Origin: Vreelandella olivaria
Lineage (GTDB): Bacteria > Pseudomonadota > Gammaproteobacteria > Pseudomonadales > Halomonadaceae
Direction: 5' to 3'
DNA length: 64,000 bases
Assembly (NCBI GenBank): GCA_004295565.1
Contig: AP019416.1
Location: forward strand, 930,001-994,000
Both the position numbers and the translations under genes were made by a program. Shown piece by piece: positions 28,923 through 39,273 of the stretch (positions within the stretch are counted from its first letter, which is position 1; the number at the start of each line of letters is the position of its first letter). The notes beneath the pieces were generated by a model. That model was not told the origin of the DNA, did not search any database, and worked only from the letters and a program-made list of their open reading frames with translations.

Positions 28923-30993
28923 GTGTTCAAAGCATCGTTAAAAAAAGTACCGTTAAAAGTAACCACTACATCTTTTTGTCTGTTCAGTTGCCTTGGTGCA
29001 GGCCAAAGCTGGGCTCAAGAGCCCCAACAAATGACAACACGTTGGCCACGCTGGAAGTGACCGCGCCACGTCTGTCGCGAGAGCTTTACGCGACGCCTGC
29101 GGCGGTAACAACGCTTGACCGGGAGGCCATTGCGCAGGGGCAACAGCGCACGCGACTGGATGAGGCGCTGGTGCGCGTACCTGGCATGTTCTTGCAGAAC
29201 CGCGATAACTTTGCCCAGGGGCAGCGAATCTCTATTCGCGGCTTTGGCGCCCGTGCTCCCTTTGGAGTGCGCGGCATTACCGTGATGGTGGATGGCATTC
29301 CCTACACGTTACCCGACGGCCAGACCCAGCTGGATGCCATTGACCTGGACAGCGCTGAGCGTATCGAGGTTATCCGCGGGCCCTCTTCGGTTCTTTACGG
29401 CAACGCAGCAGGCGGGTGATTGATATCACCACCGCCGATGGTCGCGATAACCCTGGCTCGAGTGTACGCACCGAAGTGGGCAGTGATGGCTACCGTAAGG
29501 CGGTTGTTCAAACAGGGGGCGCTCAGGGGGATTGGTCGCACCACGTCAGCTTCTCGGCACTGAATGTGGATGGCTACCGCGACCAGAGTTCCACAGAGAA
29601 ATACCTGCTGAATGCCAAACTGCGCCGCGAGTTAGGCAGCGACCGGGCGTTAACCGCGATTATCAACCTGCTGGAAAATCCCCGCTCCGAAGATCCTGGC
29701 GCGCTGAACGCCCGCGAAGTGGCCAGTGGCCGCGATCAGGCGGCGCCCAACGCATTAGCGATGGATGCAGGGCAGAACGTTGATCAGCAGCTGCTCGGAT
29801 TACAGTACGAAGATTTGTCCGCTGGGCCTGGCGAGCTCTATCTAAAGGCTTTGTCGCCCAGCGCGATTTTGAGCAGCAGTTGCCCTATGTAGGCGATAGC
29901 CGTATCGGCTACCAACGTGACTATCTGGGCGCGAGCGCTGAGTATCACCATGAAATTAGCCTGGGCAACCTGCCGTTGAGCTATATCACTGGGGTGGATG
30001 TGGCCCGCCAAGACGACGAGCGTTTTCGGAACGATGTGAATGGCCAAGGCGTTGTTGGTGAGCAGTTGGCGGAAGAGACCCAGACGGCGACCTCGGCTGG
30101 GGTATTTGCCCAGGGTGATTTAGCGTTGACCGAGCAGGTAACACTTTCGCTTGGCGCGCGCTTTGACAGCGTCGAGTTAGAGGTAGACGACCGCTACCTA
30201 AGCGATGGCGACCAGAGCGGTAAACAAACCTTCAACGAGTGGAGCGGCTCGGCGGGGCTTAGCTACCGTTACCGCCCTCAGCATCAGGTCTACGTGAATA
30301 CCGGAACTGCTTTTGAAACGCCGACCTTCTCAGAGTTTGCTAATCCAGCTGGGGCGGGTTCAACCCCTCGGTATCGCCGCAAAAGCCTGGAACCGTGAAG
30401 TGGGTGCGCGTGGCTACATTGCACCGCTGGCCATGGACTACGATTTAACGCTGTTTTCGGTGCGCGTGCGTGACGAACTGGTGCCTTATGATGACGGCGG
30501 CCGCACCTTCTACCAGAACGCAGGCGACACCGACCGCGACGGCATCGAGCTGGCGCTGGGCTGGCAGCTTGCTGATCAGTGGCGGCTGGATAGCGCCCTG
30601 ACGCTGGCAAGCTACGAGTTCGATCGGTTTGCGACACCTTTAGAGCGTTTTGGCGGTAACCGCATTCCTGGGCTGCCTGAGCAAACCTGGGTCAATCAGC
30701 TTACCTGGCAAGGGCTTGATGAGCGCTTTGCCACCCTGGAAACCCAGTACACGGGCGATATGGTGGCGGACAACGCCAACGAGACAGAGGTCGACAGCTA
30801 CTGGCTGGTGAACCTGCGGGTGGGCGATGGTTGGCAGTTGGGCAGCGATACACGGCTGAATGCCTATGTCGGCGTGCGCAATTTGCTTGATGAAGAGCAC
30901 TACGCCAACGTGCGCTTAAATGGCACCTTTGGGCGTTTCTACGAGCCGGCCCCGGGGCGCAGTGTTTATGGCGGGCTAGAGGTACGTTTCTAA
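28923..30993 (+). CDS. pqqU: TonB-dependent receptor, PqqU/YncD-like (frameshifts)
   Basis: An outer-membrane TonB-dependent transporter of about 690 residues. The plug domain reads VPGMFLQNRDNFAQGQRISI, then RGFGARAPFGVRGITVMVDG, IPYTLPDGQTQLDAIDLDSA and RGPSSVLYGNAAGG. Block by block this follows E. coli YncD, renamed PqqU after it was shown to import pyrroloquinoline quinone. The ending GRFYEPAPGRSVYGGLEVRF also matches. Breaks lie near 29035, 29415, 29850 and 30355. The GTG at 28923 has GGAAGGG upstream; an in-frame ATG at 28902 is an alternative. It is convergent with a PQQ-dependent glucose dehydrogenase, which supports PQQ as cargo. Identity from memory of YncD, not a search. Confidence 0.78.
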
Positions 30994-31040
30994 GCGGTGC
31001 GTTGCTAAGAAGTACTTTCCTAAACGCTTTAATAATAAAA

Positions 31041-31073
31041 AACGGGCGGCGCTCATTGATGAGGCCGCCCGTT
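31041..31073. terminator. Bidirectional terminator between pqqU and gcd
   Basis: A 10-bp stem, AACGGGCGGC paired with GCCGCCCGTT, with A-rich sequence on the left and T-rich on the right. It can end both converging transcripts. Confidence 0.85.
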
Positions 31074-31103
31074 ATCATTGGTGAATGACGCTAAGCTAAC
31101 CGA

Positions 31104-33656
31104 TTACTCTGGTAGCGCGTAGCCAATCACGTAATCACCCATCTTGGTACCAAAGGTGCCGTGGCCCCCGCCGTGACGACCACATACTGGCGGCCATCCT
31201 GGCCTGTATAGGTCATCGGGGTAGCTTGGCCACCTGCTGGCAGGCGCGCTTTATACAGCTCCTCGCCGGTGGTGATGTCGTATCCGCGCAGGTACTGATC
31301 CAGCGTGCCGCTCAAGAACGACACCCCGCCTGCAGTGGTCAGCGGGCCGCCTAGCGCCGGAACCCCGACGTTCAAGCCAATCGGCAGGTCAAACGGCATG
31401 CTGTCTCGTGTGGTGCCATTGCGGTGCTTCCATACCACCTCGGCACTTTGCAGGTCGATACCGGCTACGTCGCCCCAGGAGGGCGCTTGGCAGGGCAGGC
31501 CCAGTACCGAGAGCAACGGGCCGAGCTCAACGGCATAGGGTGCACCTGCGTTAGGCTGCAAGCCCTGTTCGCTGGCCGAGCCTTGGCCTTCTTCTACTTC
31601 CTCACGCGGCACTAGCGTTGAAACAAATGCCAAGTATTTCGCGCCGGTGAATAGCGCCTGCCGTTTCGGGTCAACGGCGACTCCGCCCCAATTCATTACA
31701 CCGACATTACCTGGGTAAACAATACTGCCTTCCAGCGAAGGTGGCGTGTATTGGCCCTCATAGCGTAAGGAGTTGAACTGAATGCGGCACATCATTTGAT
31801 CAAACGGTGAAGCGCCCCACATGTCGCGCTCGGTGAGCGGCGGTGGCAGCAGATTAAGCGCTGAACGCGGTTGAGTCTCGGCCGTCCAGTCGCCCTCCAC
31901 GGCGCCCTGAGGTGCGGGCACCTCTTCGATAGGCACAATCGGCTCACCGGTTTCGCGGTTCAATACATACAGGCTGCCCTGCTTGGTCGGCTGAATAACC
32001 GCGGGTTGGGTGCCGCCATCGGTGGCTAGGTCAATCAATACCGGCTGGGCAGGGGTGTCCATATCCCACAGGTCATGATGCACAAACTGGTAAACCCACG
32101 CCACCTGACCGTCATCGACGTTAAGTGCCACCAGGCCCGCGCTGTAAGTTTCATCGTTCTCGGTGCGGTCAGCGCCATACTGGTCAGGCGTGGCGTTACC
32201 CATGGGCAGGTAAACCAGGCCTAGCTCTTCATCAACGCTGATCGGTGCCCATACATTGGGGGGAGTTGCGCGTATAGATTTCGCCTTCTGGCAGCGGGTC
32301 GGTATTGTCAGGATTGCCGCTATCCCAGTTCCACACCAGCTCGCCGGTATGCACATCAAAGGCACGGATAACGCCGGAAGGTTCGTCGGTGGAGCTGTTA
32401 TCGGTGACGTGGCCGCCCAGAATGACCAGATTCTCAGTGACCGTAGGCGGTGAGGTGGAGTAGTAGCCCCCGGAGAGAAGTCACCAATATTGTTGGTGAG
32501 ATCAATCTCACCGTTATCGCCAAAGCTGGCACACCGCTCGCCCGTGTCGGCATTCAGCGCAATCAAGCGTGCATCCGCCGTCGGCAGGTAGAGCCTGCGT
32601 GGGCACATAACGTCAGTCTCACTGACCATTATTGGCTGCGAGTTGTCGTTTTCTTCATCTACACCAAACAGCAGGGATAGGAAGGAGAGATCCAGGCTGA
32701 AAATATCGCTGTCATCGAAGATATCAAAGAGAGAGCCGTTGCACTGCTAGCGGCAACGTCACTGTTTGTTTCTTCTGTGCTATCGGTAGCAGCGTCGTTA
32801 GTGTCAGTAGCATAGTTTGCGGCGTCATAGTAGGCCAGGCCGCGGCAGGTCATATGCGCCCAGAGCGAGAAGTCTTCAGCGCCCATGGTGCTAACCTCGG
32901 GGTCAAACGCCCAGAGGGTTTCACCGGTTTCGGGTGACAGCGCCATCGCCCGGCTGTGCGAGGTACAGATATACAGGCTGTCGTTCACTTTCAGCGGGGT
33001 ATTCTGATTGGTGATCTCCGGGGGCGCATTGGGGCCCGCTTTGTCACCGGTTTGAATCCGCCATACCTCTTCGAGCTCGCCGATGTTTTCCGGCGTAATT
33101 TGATCCAGTGAAGAGTAGTGGGTGCCCGCATTGGTGCCGCCATAGGCGGGCCAGTCTTCGCCCGCCACTTGGGCTGGGTTCACGCTATCGGACGTCGATT
33201 GGTTATTAGTGGCTAGCGACCCTTCGATAGCACCGGGGTCGTTAAACTGGCTGGCAATAGCCACGATAACGGCGGCGGCAATGCTGACCATGAGTGCCAG
33301 GCTACCGCCTTTTGAACGTAACGGCTTACGCCACCAGGGCAATAACAACAGAATGCCGATTAAACAGAGAATGGCGACGCGGGGCACTAACTGCCACCAG
33401 TCGAGGCCAACCTCCCACAGCGCCCACACTAATGTGGCAAAAGAATCAGCGCGTAGAGCCACAGAGCGGCGCCTCGGCGCAGGGTAAATAGAATGCCGCA
33501 GACAATGATGCTCAGCCCGGCAATTAAGTAGTAGGCACTGCCGCCTACGCTGACGAGCTTGCTGCCGCCTAACGCGAGCGCCAAGCCGGCAATAAGTAGT
33601 AAAAGGCCAACGACAATCGCTGGCCCTTTACCGTGATCGCGCGTGTTTTCTTCCAT
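31104..33656 (-). CDS. gcd: Membrane-bound PQQ-dependent glucose dehydrogenase (frameshifts)
   Basis: A quinoprotein that oxidises glucose or related sugars to lactones in the periplasm and passes electrons to ubiquinone. Five N-terminal membrane segments start at AIVVGLLLLIAGLALALGGS. The beta-propeller begins at EDWPAYGGTNAGTHYSSLDQ and contains TPLKVNDSLYICTSHSRAMA, SPNVWAPISVDEELGLVYLP and YQFVHHDLWDMDTPAQPVLI, all family hallmarks. An acidic insert of about 65 residues (near 32830-32640) follows the block ending CRGLAYYDAANY. Breaks are near 33445, 32745, 32465, 32265 and 31165. The true C-terminus, MGDYVIGYALPE, ends at 31104. About 850 residues. The cofactor PQQ must be made elsewhere or imported; no pqq genes lie here. 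Confidence 0.9.
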
Positions 33657-33842
33657 GAGGTGTCCCCTTGTAACAACGTACCGACAACGCGCTCTAACCC
33701 ATCGACAGCGCCGATGGGTTAAAACACATTTCTGAAAGATGATTTTAATTATCAATTCGCCATTGGTCTAACGATTTGCTGATTATTTTTGGCGATTACT
33801 TTGCCGCCACATCATTGACGTAGCGGCAGGGAGAGGGGTGGG

Positions 33843-34838
33843 TTATAGCTTGACCAGCATTTTACCGGTGTTACCACCGTCAAACAGGGAGAGGAAGGCA
33901 TCAGGCGTGCTCTCCAGGCCCTCCTTGACGGTCTCTTTATAGACCAGTTTGCCTTCCGCGACCTGAGGGGCTACTTCGTTCAGGAAATAGGGTAGCTAGC
34001 CCAATGGTCAGCCACAATAAAGCCCTGCATTTTGGCTTTGCGCACGACCAACTGAGAGATTGCTCGGGCCGGGAGTGGGCTCTTTGCATTGTAGCTATCG
34101 ATCATGCCGCACACGGCAATCCGCGCGCCTTCATTGAGCTGGCTCAATGCCGCTTCTAAGCAGATGCCGCCGACGTTTTCGTAATACACATCGATGCCGT
34201 TTGGGCTGGCGAGCTTAATGGCGTCGCTAAGCTCGTAAGCGTCTCTATCCCGGTAGCTGACGGGTTCGACGCCCAGTGACTCAAGCCAGGCCAGCTTATG
34301 CGCAGCGCCAGCAATACCAACCACATGGCAGCCCTTGGCTTTGGCCAACTGCACTGCCAGGGAGCCTACGGCACCACTAGCCGCGCTAACCAACACATTG
34401 TCACCCGGCTTGCACTCGGCAATCAGGTTTAAGCCTGTCCAGGCAGTCATGCCCGGCATGCCCAGCACGCCTAGGTAGGCCTGCTCGGGAACGTCGATAT
34501 CGGGTAGCTTGGTAACCCCCTGGGCAGGCAGTTGAGCGATATCCCGCCAGCCGCCCATATGACTGACGTTGTCGCCCACTTTTAGGCTTGAGTCATTGGT
34601 TTCGATCACCTCCCCCAATGGCGCCGCCCTCCATCGGCTTGCCTAGTTCGAACGGCTCCACGTAGGTGCGAATACCGCTCATGCGACCGCGCATATAAGG
34701 GTCAACGGAAAGCCAGCGGTTGCGGATGCGCACTTCGCCCTCGGCCAGGTCGGGGAGCGTTTGTGTTTCCAGCTTAAACAGTGCGCGGTCGGGAAGGCCG
34801 TTGGGGTAGTCGGTAAGCGTATAAAATTGTGACTGCAT
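33843..34838 (-). CDS. NADP-dependent MDR oxidoreductase, CurA/prostaglandin-reductase-like (two frameshifts)
   Basis: A zinc-independent medium-chain dehydrogenase/reductase that reduces conjugated double bonds with NADPH. The N-terminus has RIRNRWLSVDPYMRGRMSG, the substrate region LGMPGMTAWTGLNLIAECKP, and the nucleotide-binding motif VSAASGAVGSLAVQLAKAKG. DVYYENVGG is typical of curcumin reductase-like enzymes. Breaks are near 34615 and 33995; the last stretch ends DAFLSLFDGGNTGKMLVKL. Length about 331 residues. The start at 34838 follows GGAGG. Natural substrate unknown. Confidence 0.88.
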
Positions 34839-34957
34839 AAATGCCTCCTGCAAATACGTCGCGTGGTGAATTCCTTCAAGCATAAAGACCATTAGCCTGC
34901 TTGCAAGTTCGTTAATATGTGACGTTGTGCGGAGGAAAGAGCGATAGGCCACAAAAG

Positions 34958-34989
34958 AAACAGGGCGACCATGGCGGGTCGCCCTGTTT
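34958..34989 (-). terminator. Terminator downstream of rlpA
   Basis: A 13-bp stem, AAACAGGGCGACC paired with GGTCGCCCTGTTT, with a 6-base loop. It lies just beyond the rlpA stop in the direction of transcription. Confidence 0.85.
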
Positions 34990-35012
34990 GGTATGCTGAA
35001 GGATGCTATGCG

Positions 35013-35390
35013 TTAATTGACCAAAGTGACCATGACTGGCGCGACGCCTCGGCGAATCATGCCCAGCTCCCGTGCGGCCCGCTTGGACAAATCAATGATC
35101 CGTCCCTTGACGAAGGGGCCTCGATCATTGATCAGCACTTCAACTTCTTGCCCGGTGTCGGGTCTTGTCACCAGTACCTTGCTTCCCAAAGGGAAGCTAG
35201 GGTGAGCGGCTGTCAGCGCCTGCTGGTCGAAGGGCTCTCCGCTTGCAGTGGTCGCTCCTTGAAAGCGATCACTGTAAAAAGAGGCAACGCCCTCCTGTGT
35301 TTCTGTTTCATGTGCAAAAGCACTATTGGCAGCGCAGCTGAAGATAAGCGCTGCTAAAAACGTTCGGAACAGTCGTTTTTGGGCTCCCAT
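35013..35390 (-). CDS. rlpA: RlpA-like double-psi beta-barrel protein
   Basis: An exported protein of 125 residues, intact, consisting of a signal peptide ([20 protein letters not shown]) and a single RlpA double-psi beta-barrel domain. RlpA members are lytic transglycosylases or peptidoglycan-binding factors at the septum. Conserved sequence includes [20 protein letters not shown] and [20 protein letters not shown]. The SPOR domain found in full-length RlpA is absent, so septal targeting by bare glycans is not expected. No lipobox cysteine is evident at the signal end. The upstream ATG region has AGGAG. Confidence 0.88.
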   Translation of the reverse strand: MGAQKRLFRTFLAALIFSCAANSAFAHETETQEGVASFYSDRFQGATTASGEPFDQQALTAAHPSFPLGSKVLVTRPDTGQEVEVLINDRGPFVKGRIIDLSKRAARELGMIRRGVAPVMVTLVN

Positions 35391-35714
35391 AGGAGTACCT
35401 CGGTTTTGCGTGTTGCGAATCCCGCACTCTTGTTGAGGTGCCTGATAGGCCTGTCGATACTACCCTTGTAGCAACGAGTCAGCAAGCTTTGAGAAGATCG
35501 ATGCAAATAGGTTCAATTTCAAGATTTTTTACTCTTTACTGTCCTCGCCTTGGGTTTCAGTGACTTATCGGCCCAGGTATGAAGTGAATCAGAAAAGAAT
35601 TTTGTGCAATGCAGCGTTTTTCATTAAACGCTCACTTTTATGGAGTAAGCATCTTATAATCACGAATGCTTAACTAATTAATGTTTGTCATTGCGACTCA
35701 ACAAGGAACTGCTC
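35391..35714. other. Intergenic region upstream of PPC-repeat gene
   Basis: About 320 bases without a credible gene. It contains the rlpA promoter region on the minus strand and, for the plus strand, a TATAAT box at 35655-35660 about 55 bases before the PPC-repeat ATG. No clear -35 was found at standard spacing. Otherwise I see nothing definable. Confidence 0.45.
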
Positions 35715-37160
35715 ATGGCTAGATCTTCTTCGTTTACGTTTGTATTGGTGGCGGTTGGTGGCGCAGCCGTTGGTTTTCTCGCCGCTCAAATTATCCCCTT
35801 GCCGGGACAGGCTGTTGATGAAGCGCCTGTCGAAAGTGCGGAGACAACTGATCAAACGTCTGCTGCCGAAGCTATTGTTGGCCTTGAAAAGCTCACGCTT
35901 GATGAGCCCCTGCGTGGCGAAATAACCTCGGCCAGCGAACTAAACGGTAACGATGGTAGCCGTTTCATGCGCTACGCCATCGCACTGGAAGAGGACGAGA
36001 TTGTTGAGCTTTCTCTTAAAGGAGCCTTGCAAGGTGTGGTGGCGCTTTATGATGATCAATTACAGCTGCTCGATAATGCGCCCGTCGTTCGCCACCGTAT
36101 TGAAGAGAGCGGCGACTATGTAGTGGTGGTTAGCGGTGCCGATGCCCACAGTTATGGCCCGTTTACCGTCAACAGCCGAACCGTTGAGCTGTCGGATGCC
36201 GACACAGTGGCAGTGGGGGAGCCCATCGATAGTTGGCTGCAGGGGGATGCCCGGGATATCACCTTGAACATAGAGGAGGCGGGCCTCTACCAGCTGGAAA
36301 TGCGTTCGGATGACTTCGACGCCTACCTAGAGATTAAAGGCCCCAATGGTTACGCTCGTGAAGACGACGATAGTGCCGGTGATTTAGACGCACGCATTGC
36401 CGATTTTCTGGAGCCTGGTGAATATACGCTCACAGCACGCAGCGCCTACGGTGATGGCAATGGCGTTTATACGCTTTCAGTAGAGCCTCACGAGTTACCG
36501 GGTGATGGTGAGCTGCGCAATGATGGAGCGCTCACTCCCGATGACTCCCTCAACGGTTGGTTTAGCGGTCAGGCGCTTAGCTATCAAGTAGAGGTAGAAG
36601 AAGCAGGCATGTACCAGATTGAGATGCGCTCCAGCGACATTGATTCCTATCTGGTGCTTGAAGGGCCTAACGGTTACTACCGCGAAGATGATGACAGTGC
36701 CGGTAACCTGGATGCCAGCATCGCTGATTTTCTGGCTCCCGGAGAGTATCAATTAACGGCGCGTACTGCCTACGGTGACAGCAGCGGCATGTTTACGCTC
36801 TCCATGGAACCGCGTGATATGCCCGATGTTGAACTGCGTAATGAAGGCACGCTTACCCCCGGCGAAGCGCTTAACGGTTGGTATAGCGGTGAGCCGCTGA
36901 CGTATCAGTTGGAGGTAGAAGAGAGCTCGTTAGTGACCCTGGAAATGCGCTCAGCCGATTTTGATACCTTTATCGAGATTAGTGGCCAAGGCTTTGCCGC
37001 CAGCGATGACGATGGCGCAGGCGGTACCGACTCACGGCTTCAGGAGCCGTTGCTACCCGGCACGTACACAGTAAGCGCACGCGGGTTTAGCGCAACCGGC
37101 AGCGGCTTGTTTGAGCTCAGCCTTGAAATGGAGCCGACGGACATTCCCCCAGAGCTTTAA
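35715..37160 (+). CDS. Acidic exported protein with tandem PPC-like repeats
   Basis: An intact 482-residue protein with an N-terminal signal or membrane anchor (FTFVLVAVGGAAVGFLAAQI), a linker, and four repeats of about 100 residues resembling bacterial pre-peptidase C-terminal beta-sandwich domains. Repeats 2 and 3 are nearly identical, sharing YQ-EMRS, GPNGY-REDDDSAG, IADFL-PGEY and TARSAYGD/TARTAYGD. Repeat 4 keeps the frame but varies (ASDDDGAGGTDSRL), and repeat 1 is the most diverged. DDD clusters in each repeat could bind calcium. There is no protease or other catalytic domain. Strong acidity fits a halophile's exported protein. Function unknown; surface binding or adhesion is a guess. 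A terminator follows at 37188. Confidence 0.8.
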   Translation: MARSSSFTFVLVAVGGAAVGFLAAQIIPLPGQAVDEAPVESAETTDQTSAAEAIVGLEKLTLDEPLRGEITSASELNGNDGSRFMRYAIALEEDEIVELSLKGALQGVVALYDDQLQLLDNAPVVRHRIEESGDYVVVVSGADAHSYGPFTVNSRTVELSDADTVAVGEPIDSWLQGDARDITLNIEEAGLYQLEMRSDDFDAYLEIKGPNGYAREDDDSAGDLDARIADFLEPGEYTLTARSAYGDGNGVYTLSVEPHELPGDGELRNDGALTPDDSLNGWFSGQALSYQVEVEEAGMYQIEMRSSDIDSYLVLEGPNGYYREDDDSAGNLDASIADFLAPGEYQLTARTAYGDSSGMFTLSMEPRDMPDVELRNEGTLTPGEALNGWYSGEPLTYQLEVEESSLVTLEMRSADFDTFIEISGQGFAASDDDGAGGTDSRLQEPLLPGTYTVSARGFSATGSGLFELSLEMEPTDIPPEL

Positions 37161-37187
37161 CTGTTAGCGTTAATCGATACTGCCCAG

Positions 37188-37216
37188 CGCCCCTGTCACT
37201 TACCGTGATAGGGGCG
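37188..37216 (+). terminator. Terminator after PPC-repeat gene
   Basis: A 12-bp stem, CGCCCCTGTCAC paired with GTGATAGGGGCG with one mismatch, and a 5-base loop, followed by TTGGTTT. Confidence 0.8.
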
Positions 37217-37231
37217 TTGGTTTATTGGCGG

Positions 37232-37306
37232 GTGGTAAGTGGTCAAGGGTAAATAGTGAGGAGTAAAGGGTGAGGCGTAAGGCGTAAATAGTTAGGCATG
37301 AGGAGG
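37232..37306. repeat. Purine-rich short-unit repeat tract
   Basis: About 75 bases composed of imperfect short units such as GTAAGTGG, GTAAATAG, GTGAGGAG, GTAAAGGG, GTGAGGCG, GTAAGGCG and GTAAATAG. It lies between the terminator and the convergent EamA gene and looks like slippage-derived low-complexity DNA. Confidence 0.6.
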
Positions 37307-38186
37307 TTAACGGCTCGCTTTTAGGCAGCCTACCACCACCAGTACGGCCGCGGCGGGTAAGCGCCAGTCGAGTACGCTCATACCTGCCAGCACCAGCAGC
37401 AGGGCGGCCAGGATCGGCACGCCATAGGCCAAGCTACCCACAAGGCTTGCGTGCCCCCAGCGCAGCGCTTTATCCCAGGCCACCATGGCCACCCCGTAAG
37501 GCCCTAAACCCAGCGCGATACCTGCGAGTAACGCTTCGCCGCTGGGAAAGGCAAGATTGCCTTCCAGTAGTAAACTTGCGGCCACGGCAATAACGCAGGC
37601 AATGAGCAGTAGCCGCGGTAGTAGCGGCGTTAAGGCCACTGGTGCCGCCTGGCTTAACCATGAATAGATCGCCCAACAGCAGGCGGCCAACAGGGCTAGC
37701 GCGTAGCCCGTGGTGGCGCCACCCAGGCCCCCATTGATGGCTTGAGGCACCAGTAGCAGCGCCGCGCCTGAAAACGCAATCAGCGCGCCGATAACCCCCG
37801 CAATCTGCAGGCGGCCAAAACGGCTCCATTGGCTGAGTAGCACAAACAGCACCGGCCACGTATAGGTAATCAGCGCTGCTTCGGCGGCGGGCGCTAACCG
37901 CATACCAATAAAGTAGCTGCTAACGGCGCCAAAGATGAGTAACGGCACACCCACCCAAACACTGATCTGCCACCCCGTGCCACAGTCCACGACATTAACG
38001 CGGCGGCTTAACGGTAGTGTCGCCAATGACCCGGCTAACAGGGTGACAGCGGTAAGCTGCAAGGGCGGTGTCGCTTTGGCAAACTCAGCCAACAGCGGCG
38101 CCGCACTCCAAAGCATCACGGCCACCAGCGCTGCACCAACACTGTACCAACGTGGAAATAACGCGGGGGGAGTGAACGGGATGCAT
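37307..38186 (-). CDS. EamA/DMT-family transporter (one frameshift)
   Basis: A ten-helix drug/metabolite exporter of about 293 residues. Clear EamA segments are EAALITYTWPVLFVLLSQWS at the end of the first repeat and GYALALLAACCWAIYSWLSQ at the start of the second. A run of six C near 38165 breaks the frame between MHPVHSP and WYSVGAALVAVMLWSAAPLL. The ATG at 38186 follows AAGGAG. It is divergent from a LysR gene at 38301, the likely regulator. Substrate unknown. Confidence 0.82.
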
Positions 38187-38300
38187 CAGCGTTCTCCTTG
38201 ATAAGTGAATGTGCTGAGCAGCATACTCATTATAAATACATCACAATATCGATCTTTTATGATCGTTATTATCAAGGATGATGATAAATAAGGAGTGTAG

Positions 38301-39171
38301 ATGCGTGCACCCACGCTGGATCTAACCCTGCTGCGTACCCTGGTGGCCATTGCGGACACCGGCAGTGTAACGGCAGCAGCAAAGCGGTTAGCGTATACCC
38401 AGTCCACCGTGAGCATGCAGCTGCAGCGGTTAGAGGCGCAGCTATCGCTCACGCTGCACGAGCGCGAAGGACGGCGAATACGCTTCACCCCAGAAGGCGA
38501 GCGCCTGCTCAGCCATGCACGGCGGCTATTGGCGCTGAACGATGAGGCGTGGAGTGATATGCAGGCGCGTCAGGTCACTGGCGATCTCACCCTGGGTATT
38601 CCTGAAGATTACGCTTCGCTGCTGCCCTCGGTATTCGCCTACTTTCATCAGCTTTATCCCGCGGTTGGGTTAAAGGTGATCTGCGGTACCAGTACACACC
38701 TCGTCGAGCAGGTGAAGGCTAAAGAGCTGGATCTCGCCCTGGTGACCCGACAGCGTAACTCGCCAGGGGCGATGTGATTCGCCGGGAGCCGCTACTGTGG
38801 GCAGTCGGAATGAACCAGCAGCCGCTGCTTAGCGATCCGCTGCCCCTGGCGCTTTACTCGCCGGGGGCCGATGTATTTCGTGAAGTGGCGGAGCAGGCAT
38901 TGCAATCGGCGGGCGCAGCTGGCGCGTTGCTTATACCAGCCAATCCATGGCGGGGCTGGCACCGATTGTCACCGCTGGATTGGCCATTGTGGTGGTGACC
39001 CGCAGTATGCTGACCCCGGCGCTGAGGCCACTGGATGAGAGCAGCGGGCTGCCTGCGTTGCCGATGATTGAGCTGGCGTTGCACCGGGCGCCGCACCGGC
39101 CTTCTGAACCTGTGCGCCGATTAGCCGAGTTAATACGCGAACAGCTGGCAGTGCATGAGCAAGCGCTATAA
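38301..39171 (+). CDS. LysR-family regulator (two frameshifts)
   Basis: A LysR regulator of about 290 residues. The helix-turn-helix is GSVTAAAKRLAYTQSTVSMQ, and the linker reads RRIRFTPEGERLLSHARRLL. The effector domain begins GDLTLGIPEDYASLLPSVFA. Breaks are near 38770 and 38925, with good continuity into AGLAPIVTAGLAIVVVTRSM. It is divergent from an EamA exporter, the most likely target. A family role in controlling amino-acid or metabolite export is plausible. Confidence 0.85.
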
Positions 39172-39273
39172 ACAAGGATTGCTTAGCGTTGATGACCGTG
39201 TAGTGCTTTAATCAGCGCAAGGGAGCGTTACTGACTAGAATGAAGAGCAATTGAAGGCGTTTAGGAGCACTAC

